From Microcosmobacter mediterraneus (GTDB lineage: Bacteria; Bacteroidota; Bacteroidia; Flavobacteriales; Flavobacteriaceae), in the NCBI RefSeq assembly GCF_031846265.1, contig NZ_JAVRIA010000006.1, positions 124,001 to 188,000 of the forward strand: a stretch of 64,000 bases of DNA, in the 5' to 3' direction. The position numbers were made by a program, and so were the translations under genes. Positions within the stretch are counted from its first letter, which is position 1. Each line of letters starts with the position of its first letter. Shown piece after piece: positions 60,870 through 64,000 of the stretch. The notes below the pieces were generated by a model. The model was not told the DNA's origin. It was given only the letters and a program-made list of their open reading frames with translations, and made no database searches.

Positions 60870-61892
60870 ATGAGTAAGTCTAAATTAGAATACATATGGT
60901 TGGATGGTTATTATCCAACTCAAAACATGAGAAGTAAAACTAAAGTTGAAGAAAACTTTAGTGGTAAAATAGAAGATTGCCCCATTTGGTCGTTTGATGG
61001 ATCATCTACAAAACAAGCAGAAGGAGGTTCTTCTGATTGTTTATTAAAGCCTGTTGCCATTTATCCTGATCCTGCGAGAAAGGATGGATTTTTAGTAATG
61101 ACTGAGGTATTAAATGCAGATGGCACACCACATCCTACAAATGCCCGAGCTGGAATTGATGATGATGATAACGACTTTTGGTTTGGTTTTGAACAAGAGT
61201 ATTTTATAATGGACACAGCGACACAATTACCATTAGGTTTTCCTATTGGTGGTTATCCTGGACCTCAAGGTATGTACTATTGCTCTGTTGGAGGTAAGAA
61301 CACTCATGGTCGTGATTTTGTAGAAGAGCATGCCGACTTATGCATTGCTGCTGGTCTCAATTTTGAGGGTATTAACCAGGAAGTTGCAAGTGGACAGTGG
61401 GAATTTCAATTATTTGCAAAAGGAGCTAAAAGAGCTGGAGATGAAATTTGGGTAGCGCGCTACTTATTAGATCGTCTTACTGAGCAATATGGTTATTACA
61501 TAGAATACCACCCAAAGCCTGTTAAAGGTGATTGGAATGGGTCTGGAATGCACGCTAATTTCTCTAATACCTTATTAAGAACTTGTGGAAGTCAAGAGGT
61601 TTACGAACGTGTCTGCGAAGCATTTAGACCTGTAACTAAAGAGCATATTGCTGTTTATGGACAATATAACGATCAACGTTTAACTGGATTACACGAAACA
61701 GCATCTATACATGATTTTAGCTATGGTGTATCAGATAGAGGAGCTTCTATTCGTATCCCAATTATTACTGTAGAAAAAGGCTGGAAAGGTTGGTTAGAAG
61801 ATAGAAGACCTGCATCTAATGCTGATCCTTACAAAGTAGCTGGACGAATTGTTGAAACTGTAAAAAGCGCCAACGTTACAGCTGAAGTATAA
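60870..61892 (+). CDS. Glutamine synthetase, short type II-like (beta-grasp)
   Basis: A 340-aa glutamine synthetase of the short eukaryotic-type (GSII) group. LEYIWLDGYYPTQNMRSKTK and CPIWSFDGSSTKQAEGGSSD form the beta-grasp and first substrate loops; FGFEQEYFIMD, GINQEVASGQWEFQLF and WNGSGMHANFS hold the metal- and ATP-binding residues; GASIRIPIITV completes the site. It lacks the adenylylation loop of type I enzymes. It is divergent from glnN, 180 bp apart, and ends in a clear terminator. Confidence 0.94.
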   Translation: MSKSKLEYIWLDGYYPTQNMRSKTKVEENFSGKIEDCPIWSFDGSSTKQAEGGSSDCLLKPVAIYPDPARKDGFLVMTEVLNADGTPHPTNARAGIDDDDNDFWFGFEQEYFIMDTATQLPLGFPIGGYPGPQGMYYCSVGGKNTHGRDFVEEHADLCIAAGLNFEGINQEVASGQWEFQLFAKGAKRAGDEIWVARYLLDRLTEQYGYYIEYHPKPVKGDWNGSGMHANFSNTLLRTCGSQEVYERVCEAFRPVTKEHIAVYGQYNDQRLTGLHETASIHDFSYGVSDRGASIRIPIITVEKGWKGWLEDRRPASNADPYKVAGRIVETVKSANVTAEV

Positions 61893-61917
61893 TTATTACT
61901 TAAGTATAATGTAAATT

Positions 61918-61945
61918 AACCTGCTAAGTTTAGCAGGTTTTTTTT
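61918..61945. terminator. Bidirectional terminator
   Basis: AACCTGCTAA (61918-61927) and TTAGCAGGTT (61930-61939) are perfect 10-nt arms with GT between, followed by a T-run to 61945. It ends the glutamine synthetase gene and lies across the stop codon (61944-61946) of the convergent antiporter gene. Confidence 0.92.
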
Positions 61946-62885
61946 ATCCTCTAAAAACCAAAACAATAAATAAACTATACGCAAACACTAGGATAAATCC
62001 TTTATACCTGCTTATTTGATGTTGTCTAGGTAAGAATATCAAAGGAATTAGTATTGCTGAAAAACCTAACATCCAAAAAATATCTCTACTCAAAATTTCT
62101 GGAGCAGTAACCGGAATCGTTTTTATAATTGACGTAATACCTAAAACAGAGCCTATATTAAAAATATTAGAGCCTATTAGGTTACCTAAGGACAAGGCTT
62201 TCTCTTGTTTTGCTGCAGCAATTACAGACGCTGCTAACTCAGGAACGCTAGTTCCTATAGCAATCATAGTAACAGAAATAACAGCTTCACTAACACCAAC
62301 GTTTATAGCTATTTTTTTTGCACCATCTACCAACCAATCAGATCCAAAATACAAAGCAAAAGCTCCTATTAATAGCCAAATAATAATTTTAACATTAGAG
62401 ACTTTTTCTAAAGTATCATCAACAACTTCTTCGGCTCTCTCTTTTCTGGCACTTCTAATCAAAATAAAAAGGAAAATAATTAAAGCGCCTAATAACGCTA
62501 CACCCTCCATAGGAATTAACTGATTATCGTTCTTTAAAAAATAATATAGTGCTATAGAAAATAGCATCATCACAGGCCAATTCAATCTGTAAAACGATCT
62601 GTCTACAGCAATAGATCCAATAAAAGCTGTAATACCTAAAACTAAAGCAATATTAGCAATATTAGAGCCAACAACATTGTTAATTGCAATATCAGGAGAG
62701 CCATTAAAAGCAGCATTGATACTAACTAATAACTCTGGTGCAGAAGTTGCAAAGGATACCACTGTTAATCCTATTATCATTTTTGAGATATTAAGTTTAA
62801 AAGACAAGGCTACAGATGCTCTGACTAAAAACTCACCTCCTACAACTAAGAGAATAAAACCCAATACCACCCAAAGTATACTCAT
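61944..62885 (-). CDS. Calcium/sodium antiporter (CaCA family)
   Basis: A 313-aa exchanger with about ten membrane helices in two inverted halves. Each half has the alpha-repeat: VSFATSAPELLVSINAAF with NNVVGSNIANIALVLG (about 44-83), and MIAIGTSVPELAASVIAAA with GNLIGSNIFNIGSVLG (about 206-246). These carry the Ser, Glu and Asn residues that coordinate Ca2+ and Na+. A cytosolic loop (RSARKERAEEVVDD) separates the halves. Divergent from the BlaI gene. Confidence 0.93.
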   Translation of the reverse strand: MSILWVVLGFILLVVGGEFLVRASVALSFKLNISKMIIGLTVVSFATSAPELLVSINAAFNGSPDIAINNVVGSNIANIALVLGITAFIGSIAVDRSFYRLNWPVMMLFSIALYYFLKNDNQLIPMEGVALLGALIIFLFILIRSARKERAEEVVDDTLEKVSNVKIIIWLLIGAFALYFGSDWLVDGAKKIAINVGVSEAVISVTMIAIGTSVPELAASVIAAAKQEKALSLGNLIGSNIFNIGSVLGITSIIKTIPVTAPEILSRDIFWMLGFSAILIPLIFLPRQHQISRYKGFILVFAYSLFIVLVFRG

Positions 62886-62974
62886 AAAGTTTTGCTGTTT
62901 TTCTGAATTTAAAACAAAGTGCGAAGATAAGATTTACATCTGATTCTTAATAAAAACTAAAATTTTCGTTAAAT

Positions 62975-63019
62975 AACTATATTAATAGTTGTATAACTAC
63001 AAAAATAGTTATATGTTTG
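62975..63019 (+). promoter_or_regulatory. Promoter of the BlaI/M56 pair with two operator-like palindromes
   Basis: Two 16-bp dyads, AACTAT-ATTA-ATAGTT (62975-62990) and AACTAC-AAAA-ATAGTT (62995-63010), are 20 bp centre to centre. They bracket TTG (62989-62991) and abut TATGTTTG (63012-63019), a perfect Bacteroidota -7 box, 20 nt after the TTG. So promoter and operators are interleaved, as for repressors of the BlaI/MecI type. The ATG follows at 63058. Confidence 0.7.
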
Positions 63020-63057
63020 AATTATGATTTTTAAAAATACATTATAAAAATTACAAA

Positions 63058-63417
63058 ATGCAGAAACTTACAAACAAAGAAGAAGAAATCATGCATATTT
63101 TATGGAGGTTAGAAAAAGCTTTTGTGAAAGATGTTTTGGCTGAAATAAAAGAAGATAAACCTCATTACAATACTCTATCAACCATTATAAGAAATCTTGA
63201 AGAAAAGGGTTATGTTAACTATAATGCATACGGAAAAACACACCAATATTTTCCGATAGTAAAAATGGAAGATTACAAAAAGAATTTCATGAATAATGCC
63301 ATTGAACACTACTTTAATAACTCTTACAAAAATGTAGTTTCATTTTTTGCTAAAGAAGAAAAAATAAGTGTTGCCGAGTTAAAAGATATTATTAACCTTA
63401 TTGAGAAAAAGAAATAA
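63058..63417 (+). CDS. BlaI/MecI/CopY family repressor
   Basis: A 119-aa winged-helix repressor of normal length. LTNKEEEIMHILWRLEKAFV, DVLAEIKEDKPHYNTLSTII, RNLEEKGYVNYNAYGKTHQY are the helix-turn-helix and wing typical of the family, with a helical C-terminal dimerisation/protease-sensitive part. It probably binds the palindromes in its own promoter and is inactivated by the M56 protease encoded 3 nt downstream. Confidence 0.93.
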   Translation: MQKLTNKEEEIMHILWRLEKAFVKDVLAEIKEDKPHYNTLSTIIRNLEEKGYVNYNAYGKTHQYFPIVKMEDYKKNFMNNAIEHYFNNSYKNVVSFFAKEEKISVAELKDIINLIEKKK

Positions 63418-63420
63418 CTA

Positions 63421-64000
63421 TGGATTATTTAATTAAAGCATCTGCAGTACTTCTTATATTTTTTGTCTGCTATAAATTATTTTTACAAAAAGATACATTT
63501 TTTAAGGAAAATAGATGGTTTTTACTTGTAGGTATCTTAGTATCCCTAATTCTGCCAAATATTGCTATACCAGTATATGTAACTTATGTTCCCGAATCTT
63601 TAGGCCAATTAATTTACGAGACAGAATTTAATTCTCAACCTCTAGAAGTTGTTGAGCCTAGCTTTTCTATATACTCTATTTTGGTATGGATTTACTGTAT
63701 TGGACTATCTATTTTTACGATAAAATTTTTATTAGAAATAACATCGCTATCTCATCTTATTAGTACATCTGAAATTACAAAAGAAGGTAGATATAAGTTT
63801 ACCAAAGTAAAACAACCTATTGCTCCTTTTTCATTCTTTAATTGGATAGTTTTAAACCCAAAACAGTTCTTACCCAAAGAACTTAATCTTATTATTAAGC
63901 ATGAGAAAGTGCATGTAAGGCAATTGCATTCTGTAGATCTAATTTGCGCACAGTTATTATGCATTGTATTATGGTTTAATCCGTTTGTGTGGTTATATAA
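63421..64000 (+). CDS. BlaR1-like M56 family metallopeptidase sensor, partial
   Basis: The 5' part (193 codons) of a polytopic membrane protein beginning MDYLIKASAVLLIFFVCYKL. Helices at about 1-20, 35-53, 83-103 and 165-190 frame the cytosolic zinc motif HEKVH (ILKHEKVHVRQLHSVDL-like stretch, about residue 160), the HExxH of M56. It runs off the right edge, where a periplasmic domain and often TonB-linked parts are expected. With BlaI it forms a sensor-protease/repressor pair; the signal need not be a beta-lactam. Confidence 0.9.

Noticed and set aside
1..64000. CRISPR array, tRNA genes or prophage genes
   Set aside because: No evenly spaced repeats of 25-40 bp, no tRNA cloverleaf apart from the tmRNA ends, and no phage structural, integrase or transposase genes were seen.

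Overview
The window reads as chromosomal DNA of a marine-type member of the Flavobacteriaceae (Bacteroidota). Base composition is AT-rich and uniform. Supporting signs are the tmRNA tag GENNYALAA, an XrtF-type exosortase, an HYC_CC_PP-type protein in front of a TonB receptor, a DUF6090-like protein, type III and type II glutamine synthetases side by side, and Bacteroidota-style promoters (TTG about 20 nt before TAnnTTTG). The genus is not resolved. I see no rRNA, tRNA, transposase, integrase or CRISPR array.

Layout: (1) 1-2000: the 5' part of an alanine/saccharopine-dehydrogenase-like gene, the ssrA tmRNA gene with a second 17-nt copy of its 3' end 159 bp downstream (an attachment-site-like scar), and a nitroreductase. 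(2) 2-9.2 kb, minus strand: the complete rod-shape cluster mreB-mreC-mreD-mrdA-rodA, preceded by purH. (3) 9.3-21.4 kb: tandem paralogous MacB/FtsX-type permeases, a GAF protein, the exosortase XrtF pair, a metal-linked set (Cys/His-rich HYC_CC_PP protein, TonB-dependent receptor, HMA-domain protein), an M64 peptidase lipoprotein, an AraC regulator, a methyltransferase and a lipoprotein with two ABM-like and two SnoaL-like domains. (4) 21.5-27.4 kb: an outer-membrane barrel protein flanked by two copies of a palindromic repeat, a 1007-aa TPR protein and ftsE. (5) 27.4-41.4 kb: a surface-glycan cluster with a beta-helix protein, several glycosyltransferases, a FdtA/QdtA-like cupin, a DegT aminotransferase, a GNAT/FemAB-like acyltransferase, two tandem Wzx flippases, a GtrB/DPM-like transferase, a large GT-C-like membrane protein and a methyltransferase. 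(6) 41.4-58.3 kb: typA, the fused cobalamin-dependent acyl-CoA mutase icmF with several repeat elements in and around it, an OmpA protein, a TlpA-type protein, a metallo-hydrolase, a DUF4197 protein, and prfA-pyrF-BtuF-like and OMP-purM gene sets. (7) 58.5-64 kb: divergent glutamine synthetases, a Ca/Na antiporter, and a BlaI/M56-peptidase sensor pair running off the right edge.

The genes are mostly housekeeping. Several accessory pieces fit together: the glycan cluster has the parts for making, transferring and flipping a lipid-linked glycan that carries an acylated 3-amino-deoxy sugar; the HYC_CC_PP/TonB/HMA set looks like one envelope metal-handling unit; the BlaI/M56 pair has a promoter bracketed by two operator-like palindromes; and the two glutamine synthetases share an intergenic region rich in symmetrical sequence. 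The most unusual signals are non-coding: the tmRNA 3'-end duplication, repeat elements flanking icmF and inserted in frame within it, and a candidate 75-nt transcript with an 8-codon ORF and its own terminator near 52.65-52.73 kb. No intergenic stretch exceeds 300 bp. The longest ones (783-992, 26419-26672, 47450-47678, 55486-55733, 57944-58176) hold only the signals listed.
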